Assembly (NCBI RefSeq): GCF_028863665.1
Contig: NZ_JARBFX010000014.1
Coordinates: 49,557-113,556, forward strand
Source of the DNA: Aquabacter sediminis
GTDB taxonomy: Bacteria; Pseudomonadota; Alphaproteobacteria; Rhizobiales; Xanthobacteraceae
Direction of reading: 5' to 3'
DNA: 64,000 bases
The notes under the pieces were generated by a model, which saw only the letters and a program-made list of their open reading frames with translations, was not told the DNA's origin and did not search any database. Shown one piece after another: positions 25,523 through 34,437 of this stretch (positions are counted from its first letter, which is position 1; the number at the start of each line of letters is the position of its first letter). Made by a program: the position numbers and the translations under genes.

Positions 25523-26500
25523 TCAAGGGGCCGGCAGCACCCGCCGGCCCGCCCGCGCCGCCTCGTCATAGACCCGCGTGTCGCCGGGCTTTTCCGAATA
25601 GCAGGTGGACGCCACCACCGGCGTCCCGGCCTTCAGGAGGTCGGAGACGGTGACGAAGCGATAGCCCTTGGCCTTCAGCGCGGGAATGAGCATGCGCACC
25701 GCCTCGGCCGTGTGGCGACCCCGGCCATTGGCGTGCATCAGCACGATGGAGCCGGGCTTGATGGCCCGCAGCATGGCGTCCGCCATGAACTTGGCGCCCA
25801 GGAAAGCCGGGTCGCCGGAATCCACGTCCCACTGGATGGCGAGGTGCCCGGTCTCGTTCACATAGCCGAGCGATTCCGGGCTGCACGAGCCATAGGGAAA
25901 GCGGAACAAATCGGTGCGCGCGGGCACCTTGTCCAGCATGCAGCCGGCTGCCGCCGCATCCGCCCGCGCGCCCGCCACCGCCATGTCCGTGTCATCCACC
26001 TGACGGCGCATGTAATCGCCGCCGCGAACGGCGAGGTTGGCGTGGGACCAGGTGTGGTTGCCCACCTCGAACAGCGGGTCGGCGATCAATTGGGCGGCGC
26101 GCTCCTTGTGATCCACCGTCCATTTGCCGCCGGCGAAGAAGGTGGCCGGCACCTTTTCGGCCCGCAGCGTGTCCACGATCACCCCGTCATAGCCGGAGAT
26201 TTCACCCGAGGCCTCGCACAGGTCGAAGGTAAGGGCCACCAGCTTCACGCCCGGCGGCAAGTCCACCCGGCGGATCGAGCCTGCCAGCGGGGGCGTCACG
26301 GGACGGGCCGGGGGCAGCAGGCGCTCCTGGAGGTGAGCCACCGTATGGGAAGGCTGCACCTTCTCCTCGCCCGGCCGCGCCGCGAGGGTGCCTGGGGCGA
26401 AGCAGGCGGGCTGGGCGGCCAGCGGGGAGGCGGGGAGAAGGGCGAGGACGCCAAGGAGGACGGCCCCGCAGGCGAGGCGGCGGATCGGGGGCTGGGGCAT
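25523..26500 (-). CDS. secreted polysaccharide deacetylase family protein (NodB domain)
   Basis: A 325-residue exported hydrolase with a signal peptide (hydrophobic about residues 8-28, cleavage after PLAAQ). The NodB-type catalytic motifs are in order: VALTFDLCEA (catalytic Asp; canonical TFDD is TFDL here), GNHTWSHANL (metal His pair), RFPYGSC, WDVDSGDP and IVLMHANG. The TFDL change means the second Asp of TFDD is missing, so activity or metal binding may differ. The substrate is unknown. It is convergent with the PPOX gene, with stops 9 bases apart. Confidence 0.85.
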   Translation of the reverse strand: MPQPPIRRLACGAVLLGVLALLPASPLAAQPACFAPGTLAARPGEEKVQPSHTVAHLQERLLPPARPVTPPLAGSIRRVDLPPGVKLVALTFDLCEASGEISGYDGVIVDTLRAEKVPATFFAGGKWTVDHKERAAQLIADPLFEVGNHTWSHANLAVRGGDYMRRQVDDTDMAVAGARADAAAAGCMLDKVPARTDLFRFPYGSCSPESLGYVNETGHLAIQWDVDSGDPAFLGAKFMADAMLRAIKPGSIVLMHANGRGRHTAEAVRMLIPALKAKGYRFVTVSDLLKAGTPVVASTCYSEKPGDTRVYDEAARAGRRVLPAP

Positions 26501-26803
26501 CGATGCGGGTCTGTGTGGGGCTTCTTCGTGGGCCGGCGACGGGGTGTGTTGACCGACGCCTCTGAAGCGTGCGGCAGAAGGTCTGGCGGCCAATCCTGGC
26601 CGGGGCGGTGGGCGGCGGCACTATGCACGGTCGCGCCCGGCGCGGAACCGCCCATTGCGGGGATCACCCATGCGCGATGCCCTCTTCCTCGCTGTTCACC
26701 GTTCCCGCCGGAGCCTTGCTTCGGCCTTGCATGGCCCCTGGCGCGTGTGGAGCGCAAGCTGTACCATTCTGAGGTGTCCCGATGATGACCGGGGGAGGGG
26801 TCC
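26501..26803. other. intergenic region without a recognised gene
   Basis: About 300 bases between the divergent deacetylase gene and a small plus-strand gene. It presumably carries both promoters. I saw no strong consensus boxes, repeats or coding signal. Confidence 0.4.
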
Positions 26804-26953
26804 GTGGCGGTTGTGGTGCGCACCGCAGAACTGCGCCAGCGCCAGGAGAGGCCGTTCCGCGACGCGGTGGTGGCTGAGATGGCGGATGTACGTCCCGAGG
26901 GTTTCGATGCCTATCGCGACATCATTTCCAGCTTGCGGCGGGTGACCGCCTGA
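26804..26953 (+). CDS. small protein coupled to the downstream exonuclease
   Basis: A 49-residue frame beginning with GTG at 26804, directly after a strong GGGGGAGGGG ribosome-binding sequence, and ending TGA overlapping the exonuclease ATG (TGATG). Upstream the frame is closed by a TGA 18 bases before the GTG, so the start is fixed. The product is charged and probably helical, containing RTAELRQRQERPFRDAVVAE and ending ISSLRRVTA, without signal peptide or Cys. The ribosome-binding site and the stop-start overlap support it as a real gene. I do not recognise a family. Confidence 0.6.
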   Translation: MAVVVRTAELRQRQERPFRDAVVAEMADVRPEGFDAYRDIISSLRRVTA

Positions 26954-27543
26954 TGCGCCCGCTGGCCTCTTTGCCGCCCGTGGTGGTGGCCCTCGATGTG
27001 GAGACCACCGGCGTCACCGGGGCGGACCGCATCGTCTCCATCGGCATGGTCCGTCTGGAGACGGCGGGCCTTGCCGAGGGAAATCTGGTGGTGGATGTCC
27101 AGCACGCCTTCTGCAATCCGGGCCGGCGCAGCCATTGGGCGGCATTGAGGGTGCATGGCATATCGGATGTCTTTCTGACGGCGCAGCCGCCCTTTGCCGA
27201 CCTCGCCGACGACATTTGTGCGTTCCTTTCTCCCGCCAGCCTCCTTCTCGCCCACAATGCCCCCTTCGACCGGCGCTTCCTGACCCAGGAACTGGCCCTT
27301 TCCGGCCGTATGGGGCGTCTGCCGCCCTGGCTTTGCACCCTTCAGATGTCCGGCGTGAAGCTGGATATGGCCTGCGCCAATCTCGGCCTGACGCGCGCCG
27401 GCGCCCATCACGGAGCGCTCGAGGATGCCTGGCTGGCCCTCATGGTCTATCTCGCTTATTCCGGCGTTCCGCGCGACCTCCTGTGCAACTTGCCGGCAGA
27501 CCTGACCGCCGCCACCGCCGCCCCATCTCCGGCCCTGGCCTGA
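26953..27543 (+). CDS. 3'-5' exonuclease, DnaQ-like (DNA polymerase III epsilon family)
   Basis: A 196-residue DEDD-superfamily exonuclease. Exo I is ALDVETTG (two acidic metal ligands), Exo II is LLAHNAPFDRRFL, and Exo III is AHHGALEDAWLALM with His and Asp, giving the DEDDh type. It lacks extra domains and is shorter than DnaQ proper, so it is likely an accessory repair or RNA/DNA-processing nuclease. It is translationally coupled to the small gene upstream. Confidence 0.88.
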   Translation: MRPLASLPPVVVALDVETTGVTGADRIVSIGMVRLETAGLAEGNLVVDVQHAFCNPGRRSHWAALRVHGISDVFLTAQPPFADLADDICAFLSPASLLLAHNAPFDRRFLTQELALSGRMGRLPPWLCTLQMSGVKLDMACANLGLTRAGAHHGALEDAWLALMVYLAYSGVPRDLLCNLPADLTAATAAPSPALA

Positions 27544-27643
27544 GGGAAGGCGCGCCGCACACGGCAAGGGCCTTGCGGGAGCGGCGCGGCGGGCCGATGT
27601 TTCCGTCCATCCATGCGGCGGGGGCCGTAACGGGGACAAAAGA

Positions 27644-28480
27644 ATGCCCGCCTGGCCGAACATGCAGACCCTTTCCGGTGCCGCGCCCGGCAGCCCGGGC
27701 AGCGAGCCACCGCTTGCCCTGGTGACGGGCGCCAGCAGCGGCATCGGGCTGGAATTTGCCCGCCTGCTCGCCCGCGACGGCTTCCGCCTGATCCTGCTGG
27801 CCCGCGACACGCGCCGGCTCGCCGCGGCGGCCCGGGCCATCGCGCCGGTGCCGGGGGGCATCGAATTGATGGCGGTGGACCTGTCCGACCGCGAGGCGGT
27901 GGAGGAGCTGTGCGGGCACCTGGCGGCCCTTGAGCTGGACGTGCTCGTGAACAATGCCGGCTTTGGCGCCTATGGCCCGTTCGATGAGATCGACGGCGCG
28001 CTGGAGGCGGACATGATCGCCGCCAATGTCACCGCGCTCACCCTCATCACCAAGGCGGTGCTGCCGGGCATGGTGGCGCGCGGGCAGGGGCGAATCGTCA
28101 ATGTGGCTTCCACGGCCGCCTTCGCGCCGGGTCCCTTCGCCGCCGTCTATTCCGCCACCAAGGCCTATGTGCTCAGCCTGTCGGAGGCGCTGGCCGAGGA
28201 ATTGCGTGACACCCGCATCCGCGTCACCGCGCTCTGCCCCGGCCCCACCGACACCGCCTTTGTGGAGCGCGCGGGCATGGGGCGCACGCGGGTGTTCAAG
28301 GGGCCGGTGGCCTCGGCCAAGACGGTGGCGGAAGCCGGCTATACGGCCATGCTCGCAGGGCGGCCGGTGGCGGTGGTGGGGCTGGCCAACCGGCTGATGA
28401 CGTTTGCCGTGCGTTTCGCGCCCCGCGCCTTGGTGGCGCGCCTTGCCCGTCGCGCCTTTGCCGAGGACGAGATGGGCTGA
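27644..28480 (+). CDS. short-chain dehydrogenase/reductase (SDR)
   Basis: A 278-residue classical SDR. The NAD(P)-binding TGASSGIG, NNAGFGAYG, the catalytic Ser in NVASTAAF and Tyr-x3-Lys in YSATKAY are all present. The C-terminal region LANRLMTFAVRFAPRALV is basic/hydrophobic, as in the DltE/YqjQ-like group. The substrate is unknown. An ATG at 27662 is an alternative start. It stands alone between the exonuclease and pdxY. Confidence 0.9.
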   Translation: MPAWPNMQTLSGAAPGSPGSEPPLALVTGASSGIGLEFARLLARDGFRLILLARDTRRLAAAARAIAPVPGGIELMAVDLSDREAVEELCGHLAALELDVLVNNAGFGAYGPFDEIDGALEADMIAANVTALTLITKAVLPGMVARGQGRIVNVASTAAFAPGPFAAVYSATKAYVLSLSEALAEELRDTRIRVTALCPGPTDTAFVERAGMGRTRVFKGPVASAKTVAEAGYTAMLAGRPVAVVGLANRLMTFAVRFAPRALVARLARRAFAEDEMG

Positions 28481-28601
28481 GGCGATCCATCAGCTTTCTT
28501 CGCGGACGCCATCAGCAAAATCCATTTGTGCTCGCGGCGGGTGGGGAGTAGCTGCGGACCATCTCTCCGCCCGCTTCGCGGGTCTGTCCTGAAGACGCGC
28601 C

Positions 28602-29450
28602 ATGAACCTCCTGTCCATCCAGTCCCATGTCGCCTATGGCCATGTGGGCAATGCCTCCGCCGTCTTTCCGCTGCAGCGCTTGGGCGTGGAGGTGTGGCCG
28701 ATCCATACGGTGCAATTCTCCAACCATACCGGCTATGGCGCCTGGCGCGGCCAGGTGTTCGAGGCTGGCGTCATCGGCGAGCTGGTGACCGGCATCGCCG
28801 AGCGCGGGCGCCTGTCCGCCTGCGATGGGGTGCTCTCGGGCTATATGGGCTCGGCCGATATCGGCGCCGCCATCCTGGATGCGGTTGCGCAGGTGCGCGC
28901 GGCCAATCCAAAGGCCGATTATTGCTGCGATCCGGTGATCGGCGACGTGGGGCGCGGCATCTTCGTGCGGCCGGGCATCCCCGAATTCATGCGCCACCAG
29001 GCGGTGCCCGCCGCAGATGTCATCACCCCCAACCAGTTCGAGCTGGAACTGCTCTCCGGCCACAAGGTGGTGACCCTCGACGATGCGCGCGCCGCCTGCG
29101 ACCTGCTGCATGCCTCAGGTCCAAAGGTCATCCTCGTGACCTCGCTCCATGTGGATGCGACGCCCTCCGATGCCATCGACCTGATGGCCAGCGGCCCGGA
29201 CGGGCGCTTCCTGGTGCGCACGCCCAAGCTGGACGTGTCGCTGAATGGGGCAGGGGACGCCATCGCGGCCCTCTTCTTCTTCCACCTGAAGCGCACCGGC
29301 TCAACCGCCGCGGCGCTGGAGGCGGCGGGCTCCTCCATTTTCGGCCTGCTGAAGCGCACGGCGCAGGCCCAGTCCCGCGAATTGTTGCTGGTGGATGCCC
29401 AGGACGAGTTCGTTCGTCCAACTCATGTCTTCACGCCGACGCGCACTTAA
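28602..29450 (+). CDS. pdxY: pyridoxal kinase
   Basis: Phosphorylates pyridoxal to pyridoxal 5'-phosphate in B6 salvage. The 282-residue ribokinase-like protein starts MNLLSIQSHVAYGHVGN, with the catalytic Asp in LNGAGDAIAALFF, plus DPVIGDVGRGI and TPNQFELELLSG. It is followed at 78 bases by a PhzF family gene on the same strand. Confidence 0.95.
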   Translation: MNLLSIQSHVAYGHVGNASAVFPLQRLGVEVWPIHTVQFSNHTGYGAWRGQVFEAGVIGELVTGIAERGRLSACDGVLSGYMGSADIGAAILDAVAQVRAANPKADYCCDPVIGDVGRGIFVRPGIPEFMRHQAVPAADVITPNQFELELLSGHKVVTLDDARAACDLLHASGPKVILVTSLHVDATPSDAIDLMASGPDGRFLVRTPKLDVSLNGAGDAIAALFFFHLKRTGSTAAALEAAGSSIFGLLKRTAQAQSRELLLVDAQDEFVRPTHVFTPTRT

Positions 29451-29527
29451 GGCCAAACTGTGTCACGCCGCTCCGGCACGCCGGGGCGGGTGGGATACAG
29501 ACCTTCCAGAACAAGGCCATAGCCGCC

Positions 29528-30424
29528 ATGCCCCGCCGCTACGTGACGCTCGATGTCTTCACCTCGCGCCCTCTCGGCGGAAATCCGCTGGCGGTGGTGC
29601 TGGATGCGGCGGGGCTCGATGACGCGGCCATGCAGCACATCACCCGGGAGTTCAATCTCTCGGAGACGGTGTTCGTGTTCCCGCCGCGCGACCCGTCCCG
29701 GCAGGCCCGCATCCGCATCTTCACCACCGCCCATGAACTGCCCTTTGCCGGGCACCCCACGGTGGGATCGGCGGTGCTGCTGGCGCTGGAGAACAAGCTG
29801 GCCAAGGGGCAGTTCCAGATCGAGGAGCAGATCGGCCCGGTGCGCTGCGAGGTGACCACCGAAGGGCCGGGCTCGCGCCGTGGCGCGGCCACCTTCGTGG
29901 TGCCGCGCAAGGCGACGCTCGAAGAGGCGGACATCTCCCGCAAGGCTTGCGCGGACGCGCTGAACCTCGCCGTCTCCGACATCGGCTTCGATGCCCACCG
30001 CCCTTTGGTGGCCTCGGCGGGGGTGCCGTTCCTGTTCGTGCCGGTGCTGAACCTGACCGCGCTCGCCCGCGCCCGGCCGGACGAAGCCGCCTTCATCCGC
30101 TCGCTCGGCTCATATGGCGAGGCGCTCTATCTCTACACCCCAGATGAAGAGGGGGACGCCGACTTCCGCACCCGCATGTTCTCTCCAGGCCTCGGCATCG
30201 AGGAGGATCCGGCCACCGGCGCAGCCGTCGCCGCCTTTCCCGCCGTGCTCATGGACGCGGAAGCCCGGGTGGATGGCCATCACAAGGTGCGCATTGACCA
30301 GGGCTTCGAGATGGGGCGCCCCAGCCGCATCAATCTCGGCTTCACCGTGAAGGCCGGCGAAGTGACGGAAGCCACCATCGGCGGCAGCGCGGTGGTGATC
30401 GCCGAAGGGGTTCTGCATCTTTGA
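29528..30424 (+). CDS. PhzF family phenazine biosynthesis-like isomerase
   Basis: A 298-residue protein of the PhzF/diaminopimelate-epimerase fold. The acidic catalytic residue in NLSETVFV, TAHELPFAGHPTVGSA and the phosphate-loop-like EEDPATGAAVAAF are all intact. There are no phenazine genes nearby, so this is one of the many PhzF homologues of unknown substrate. The start at 29528 is preceded by GGCCATAGCCGCC without a clear Shine-Dalgarno. Confidence 0.9.
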   Translation: MPRRYVTLDVFTSRPLGGNPLAVVLDAAGLDDAAMQHITREFNLSETVFVFPPRDPSRQARIRIFTTAHELPFAGHPTVGSAVLLALENKLAKGQFQIEEQIGPVRCEVTTEGPGSRRGAATFVVPRKATLEEADISRKACADALNLAVSDIGFDAHRPLVASAGVPFLFVPVLNLTALARARPDEAAFIRSLGSYGEALYLYTPDEEGDADFRTRMFSPGLGIEEDPATGAAVAAFPAVLMDAEARVDGHHKVRIDQGFEMGRPSRINLGFTVKAGEVTEATIGGSAVVIAEGVLHL

Positions 30425-30580
30425 CCCGTGGAATCCGTGGCAGGAAAGTCGCACGCGGAACCGTGATCCTGGCATTGGCCGTGGGGTCCCTTGGATAGGA
30501 AGGGAGCCTTCCTATCTGTTGTGCATCGCACCATCCACGCCCGCGCCATTCGTGCGCGCAGCACCGGAAAGGCTGAACCG

Positions 30581-31675
30581 ATGAGCGCTTCCACGCCCTC
30601 TCTCTTCGACCCCTATCGCCTCGGCGACATCTCGCTGTCCAACCGCATCGTCATGGCCCCGCTCACCCGCAATCGCGCGGGCGCGGGCCTTGTCCCCACC
30701 GATTTGACCGCGCGTTATTATGCCCAGCGGGCCACCGCCGGCCTTCTCATCTCTGAAGGCTCGCAGGTCTCTCGCCAGGGCCAGGGCTATCAGGACACGC
30801 CCGGCATCTATTCGCCCGAGCAGGTCGCCGCCTGGCGGAAGGTGACGGACGCCGTCCATGCGGAAGGCGGGCGCATCTTCATCCAACTCTGGCATGTGGG
30901 CCGGGTCTCGCACGTGGACTTGCAGGAGGGCGGCGCCGCCCCGGTGGGCCCCTCCGACCTTATCGCCAACACCAAGACGTATGTGAATAACGGCTTTGCC
31001 GCCACCTCCGCGCCCCGCGCACTGGCGGTCTCCGAACTGCCCGGCATTGCGGATGACTTCCGCCGCGCCGCCGCCAATGCGGCGGCCGCCGGCTTTGACG
31101 GCGTGGAGATCCACGGCGCCAATGGCTATCTCATCGACCAGTTCCTGCGCGATGGCGCCAACAATCGCACCGACGCCTATGGCGGCTCCATCGAGAATCG
31201 CCTGCGCTTCCCGCTGGAGATCATCGACGCGGTGGCCGGCGAGATCGGCGCCAACCGCACCGGCATCCGCCTCTCCCCGGTAACGCCGGCCAATGACCTC
31301 ACCGATTCCGATCCCCAGCCGCTCTTCAACCGGCTGCTGGAGGAGATCGAGGCGCGCAAGCTGGTCTATGTGCATGTGATCGAGGGCGCCACCGGCGGCC
31401 CGCGCGACGTGAACCCCAGCTTCTCGTTCGAGGAACTGCACGAGCGCTATTCCGGCACCTGGATGGTGAACAATGGCTACGACCTCGCCATGGCGCGGGA
31501 CGTGGTCGCCTCCGGCAAGGCGGACCTGGTGGCCTTCGGCCGGCCCTTCATCTCCAATCCCGACCTGGTGGAGCGCCTGCGCCGGGACGCGCCGCTCAAC
31601 GAGCTGAAGCGCGAGACGTTGTACGGGGGCGGCGCGGAAGGCTATGTGGACTATCCCACCCTCGACGCCGCCTGA
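30581..31675 (+). CDS. alkene reductase, old yellow enzyme family (NemA-like)
   Basis: A 364-residue FMN-dependent TIM-barrel ene-reductase that uses NAD(P)H to reduce activated C=C bonds, and in some homologues nitrate esters or N-ethylmaleimide. Features are MAPLTRNRA, LWHVGRVSH, the substrate His/Asn pair in EIHGANGYLIDQFL, YGGSIENRLRFPLEI, and the FMN-phosphate end FGRPFISNPDLVERL. The start at 30581 follows GGAAAGG. Followed by a NUDIX gene after 15 bases, probably one transcript. Confidence 0.94.
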   Translation: MSASTPSLFDPYRLGDISLSNRIVMAPLTRNRAGAGLVPTDLTARYYAQRATAGLLISEGSQVSRQGQGYQDTPGIYSPEQVAAWRKVTDAVHAEGGRIFIQLWHVGRVSHVDLQEGGAAPVGPSDLIANTKTYVNNGFAATSAPRALAVSELPGIADDFRRAAANAAAAGFDGVEIHGANGYLIDQFLRDGANNRTDAYGGSIENRLRFPLEIIDAVAGEIGANRTGIRLSPVTPANDLTDSDPQPLFNRLLEEIEARKLVYVHVIEGATGGPRDVNPSFSFEELHERYSGTWMVNNGYDLAMARDVVASGKADLVAFGRPFISNPDLVERLRRDAPLNELKRETLYGGGAEGYVDYPTLDAA

Positions 31676-31690
31676 CGGAGACGCCTTTCC

Positions 31691-32422
31691 ATGATCGTGC
31701 CGCCCGGCCGCGCTCCCGCCCGCATCGTCCAAGTGAACCGGCTCGACGTTCGCGTCGAGCCGGGCGCCGTCTGGCACGAGGCGGAGGCGCACCGGGCGGA
31801 GATCGATGCCAATTTCGCCGCCCGGGTGGCGGCCAATCCCTATCTGTGGAACGGCCGGGTCCTGGTGCTGCGGCGCTTTACCCTCGAAGACGGCGTGCTC
31901 ACGGGCACCTGCATCGAGGTGGACTATGCCTCCTTCACCTGGTGGCGCGACCAGGATTGGCCGGACCTGGGCGCCTGGAACATCTTCGCCTTGCCGGCGC
32001 TGGAAGGCGCCGACGGTGTGTTCGTCATGGCCGAGATGGGCGCCCACACGGTGAATGCCGGCCGCGTCTTCTTTCCCGGCGGCACGCCGGACCTGTCCGA
32101 CATCACGCCGGACGGCAGCGTCGACCTCTACGGCTCGGTGCTGCGGGAAATGGAGGAGGAGGCCGGGCTCTCCGAGGACGGCGTCCGGCAGTCCGGCACC
32201 TGGGACGTGGTGCTTGACGGCCCTTATATGTGCCTCATGCGGCGCATGGTCTTTCCGCAGACCGGCGCCGCCTTGGCGGAGCGCATTTCCGCCGTCACGG
32301 CCACTCAGAAAAAGCCGGAGCTGGCGCGCCTGTATCTGGCGGCGGGACCGGACGATCTCGGGCCGGAAGTCATGTCCTTTGCCGCTGACTATCTTGCCTG
32401 GCGATTTGCCGAGCGCGCCTGA
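31691..32422 (+). CDS. NUDIX-domain protein with a degenerate Nudix box
   Basis: A 243-residue protein with the core REMEEEAGLSEDG, matching REUxEExGU, in the middle. The preceding part of the box is altered: the Glu expected 8 residues before the Arg is Val (SVDLYGSVL precedes REM). The catalytic cluster EEE is kept, so metal binding is plausible, but the usual GX5E element is not. It probably hydrolyses a nucleoside-diphosphate-linked substrate, or has lost activity. Likely co-transcribed with the upstream ene-reductase gene. Confidence 0.72.
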   Translation: MIVPPGRAPARIVQVNRLDVRVEPGAVWHEAEAHRAEIDANFAARVAANPYLWNGRVLVLRRFTLEDGVLTGTCIEVDYASFTWWRDQDWPDLGAWNIFALPALEGADGVFVMAEMGAHTVNAGRVFFPGGTPDLSDITPDGSVDLYGSVLREMEEEAGLSEDGVRQSGTWDVVLDGPYMCLMRRMVFPQTGAALAERISAVTATQKKPELARLYLAAGPDDLGPEVMSFAADYLAWRFAERA

Positions 32423-32525
32423 GGCTTGCCGCCCGCGGGCAAGTTGCGCCCTTGTGCTTGTGCGGGATCGCCAATTCGGCTAATGAGCCAGCAAGAGCAG
32501 TTGAACCCAAGCGAGCCGCAGTCCC

Positions 32526-32633
32526 GTGTCGTCCATCTCGACGATCATTGCTGGTGACGCCTCCCGCACCCAGGTGGTGGCGGGCAACGCTCTTTCTTTG
32601 CGCGCGCTCCTTCTTCTCCTTAGCCGCCCCTGA
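32526..32633 (+). CDS. leuL: leucine-rich leader peptide of leuA (attenuator)
   Basis: A short frame upstream of leuA that ends NALSLRALLLLLSRP and then TGA. It contains five consecutive Leu codons (CTC CTT CTT CTC CTT) and two more just before, the hallmark of a Leu-sensing leader peptide. The frame opens after a TGA, and the start could be GTG at 32526 (35 residues) or GTG at 32574 (19 residues, more typical). The stop region CCCCTGAG (32627-32634) pairs perfectly with CTCAGGGG (32662-32669). Amino acid biosynthesis leaders of this kind are known in proteobacteria. No terminator T-run is visible before leuA, so the downstream mechanism is unclear. Confidence 0.65.
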   Translation: MSSISTIIAGDASRTQVVAGNALSLRALLLLLSRP

Positions 32634-32669
32634 GCGCCGGCCGGGCGAACACGCCTGGGCACTCAGGGG
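32627..32669 (+). promoter_or_regulatory. leader RNA hairpin covering the leuL stop codon
   Basis: Perfect 8-bp arms CCCCTGAG and CTCAGGGG enclosing a second GC-rich hairpin (CGCCGGCCGGGCG). A ribosome stalled at the Leu codons would stop at its 5' edge and change folding ahead of the leuA ribosome-binding site. Structure is read by eye. Confidence 0.5.
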
Positions 32670-32743
32670 ATCGAGAAGCCGACCAAAGCGCCATCGCCCG
32701 CTCTTCTGACATGCGGGCCAGAATTTCCCGGAAGGACGCCGCC

Positions 32744-34315
32744 ATGACCACCGAACAGACCGCCGCTCGCGTATCCGAGCGCGACCGCGTCATCATTTTC
32801 GACACCACCCTGCGCGACGGCGAACAGTGCCCCGGCGCGTCCATGACCTTCGAGGAGAAGCTGCAGGTCGCGGAATTGCTGGACGACATGGGCGTCGACG
32901 TCATCGAAGCCGGCTTCCCCATCGCCTCCGTGGGCGATTTCGAATCGGTGGCCGAGATCGCCCGCCGCTCCAAGCGCGCGGTGATCGCCGGCCTGTCGCG
33001 CGCGGCGCTGAACGACATCGACCGCTGCGCCGAGGCGGTGAAACATGCCAAGCGCGGGCGCATCCATACCTTCCTGTCCACCTCTCCCGTGCACATGAAG
33101 TACAAGCTGCAGAAGCAGCCCCATGAAGTGCTGGAGATGATCGTCGCCTCGGTGACGCGCGCCCGCAACCATGTGGAGGATGTGGAATGGTCGTCCGAGG
33201 ACGGCACGCGCACCGAGATCGACTTCCTGTGCCGCTGCGTGGAAGCCGCTATCAAGGCGGGCGCCACCACCATCAACATTCCCGACACGGTGGGCTACAC
33301 CACGCCGGCCGAGTATGAGGCCCTGTTCCGCACCGTGCGCGAGCGGGTGCCCAATTCCGACAAGGCGGTCTTCTCGGTCCATTGCCACAATGACCTGGGC
33401 ATGGCTGTGGCCAATTCGCTGGCTGGCGTTGCCGGCGGCGCCCGGCAGATCGAATGCACCATCAACGGCATTGGCGAGCGAGCGGGCAATGCGGCGCTCG
33501 AAGAGATCGTGATGGCCATCAATGTGCGCGCCGACGTGCTGCGCTACGCCACCGGCATCGACGCCACCATGCTGACCCGCGCCTCCAAGCTGGTGTCGGC
33601 CGTGACCTCCTTCCCGGTGCAGTACAACAAGGCCATCGTAGGCCGGAATGCCTTCGCCCATGAAAGCGGCATCCACCAGGACGGCATGCTGAAGCACACC
33701 CAGACCTATGAGATCATGACGCCGGAAAGCGTCGGCGTCTCCAAGACCTCGCTGGTCATGGGCAAGCATTCGGGCCGCGCCGCCTTCCGCGACAAGCTGA
33801 AGACCCTGGGCTACGACCTGGGCGAGAATGCCCTGAACGACGCCTTCACCCGCTTCAAGGACCTCGCCGACCGCAAGAAGGTCATCTATGACGAGGACAT
33901 CGAGGCGCTGGTGGACCAGGGCATCGCCGCCGCCCATGACCGCATCAAGCTGATCTCGTTGTCCGTCATCGCCGGCACGCGCGGGCCGCAGCGGGCGACC
34001 ATGAAGGTGGAAGTGGACGGGCGGGTCCAGACCGAGGAGGCCGAGGGCAACGGGCCGGTGGATGCCACCTTCAACTGCATCAAGGCCCTGTTCCCCCACA
34101 CCGCCAAGCTGGAACTCTACCAGGTGCACGCCGTGACCGAGGGCACCGATGCCCAGGCCGAGGTGTCCGTGCGGCTGGAGGAGGAGGGCAAGGTGGTGAC
34201 CGCCAAGGCGGCCGATCCCGACACCCTGGTGGCCTCCGCCCAGGCCTATATCACCGCGCTCAACAAGCTGATGGTGAAGCGGCACTCGGTGAACCCGCAA
34301 GCTGCGGCCGGCTGA
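32744..34315 (+). CDS. leuA: 2-isopropylmalate synthase
   Basis: Condenses acetyl-CoA with 2-oxoisovalerate, the first committed step of leucine synthesis. The 523-residue protein has the DTTLRDGEQCPG and HCHNDLGMAVANSLAG motifs of the TIM-barrel domain, the metal/substrate region ESGIHQDG, and a C-terminal LeuA allosteric domain that mediates Leu feedback. The start at 32744 follows GGAAGGA. It is preceded by a Leu-codon leader and followed by a terminator, so it appears monocistronic. Confidence 0.97.
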   Translation: MTTEQTAARVSERDRVIIFDTTLRDGEQCPGASMTFEEKLQVAELLDDMGVDVIEAGFPIASVGDFESVAEIARRSKRAVIAGLSRAALNDIDRCAEAVKHAKRGRIHTFLSTSPVHMKYKLQKQPHEVLEMIVASVTRARNHVEDVEWSSEDGTRTEIDFLCRCVEAAIKAGATTINIPDTVGYTTPAEYEALFRTVRERVPNSDKAVFSVHCHNDLGMAVANSLAGVAGGARQIECTINGIGERAGNAALEEIVMAINVRADVLRYATGIDATMLTRASKLVSAVTSFPVQYNKAIVGRNAFAHESGIHQDGMLKHTQTYEIMTPESVGVSKTSLVMGKHSGRAAFRDKLKTLGYDLGENALNDAFTRFKDLADRKKVIYDEDIEALVDQGIAAAHDRIKLISLSVIAGTRGPQRATMKVEVDGRVQTEEAEGNGPVDATFNCIKALFPHTAKLELYQVHAVTEGTDAQAEVSVRLEEEGKVVTAKAADPDTLVASAQAYITALNKLMVKRHSVNPQAAAG

Positions 34316-34405
34316 GAGGCCAGCCCCCGCGGGCTGGAAAGGTCCCGTCGAAGGCGGCGCGCTCCGCATCCCAAGGGGCGCGTGGATAGGGTGAGGACGA
34401 ATTGG

Positions 34406-34437
34406 AAAGGCCGGGCGCTTGCTCGGCCTTTTCTTTT
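34406..34437 (+). terminator. Rho-independent terminator after leuA
   Basis: The stem AAAGGCCGGG pairs with the region CTCGGCCTTTT across a short loop, ending in TTTTCTTTT. It lies about 90 bases after the leuA stop. Confidence 0.82.
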
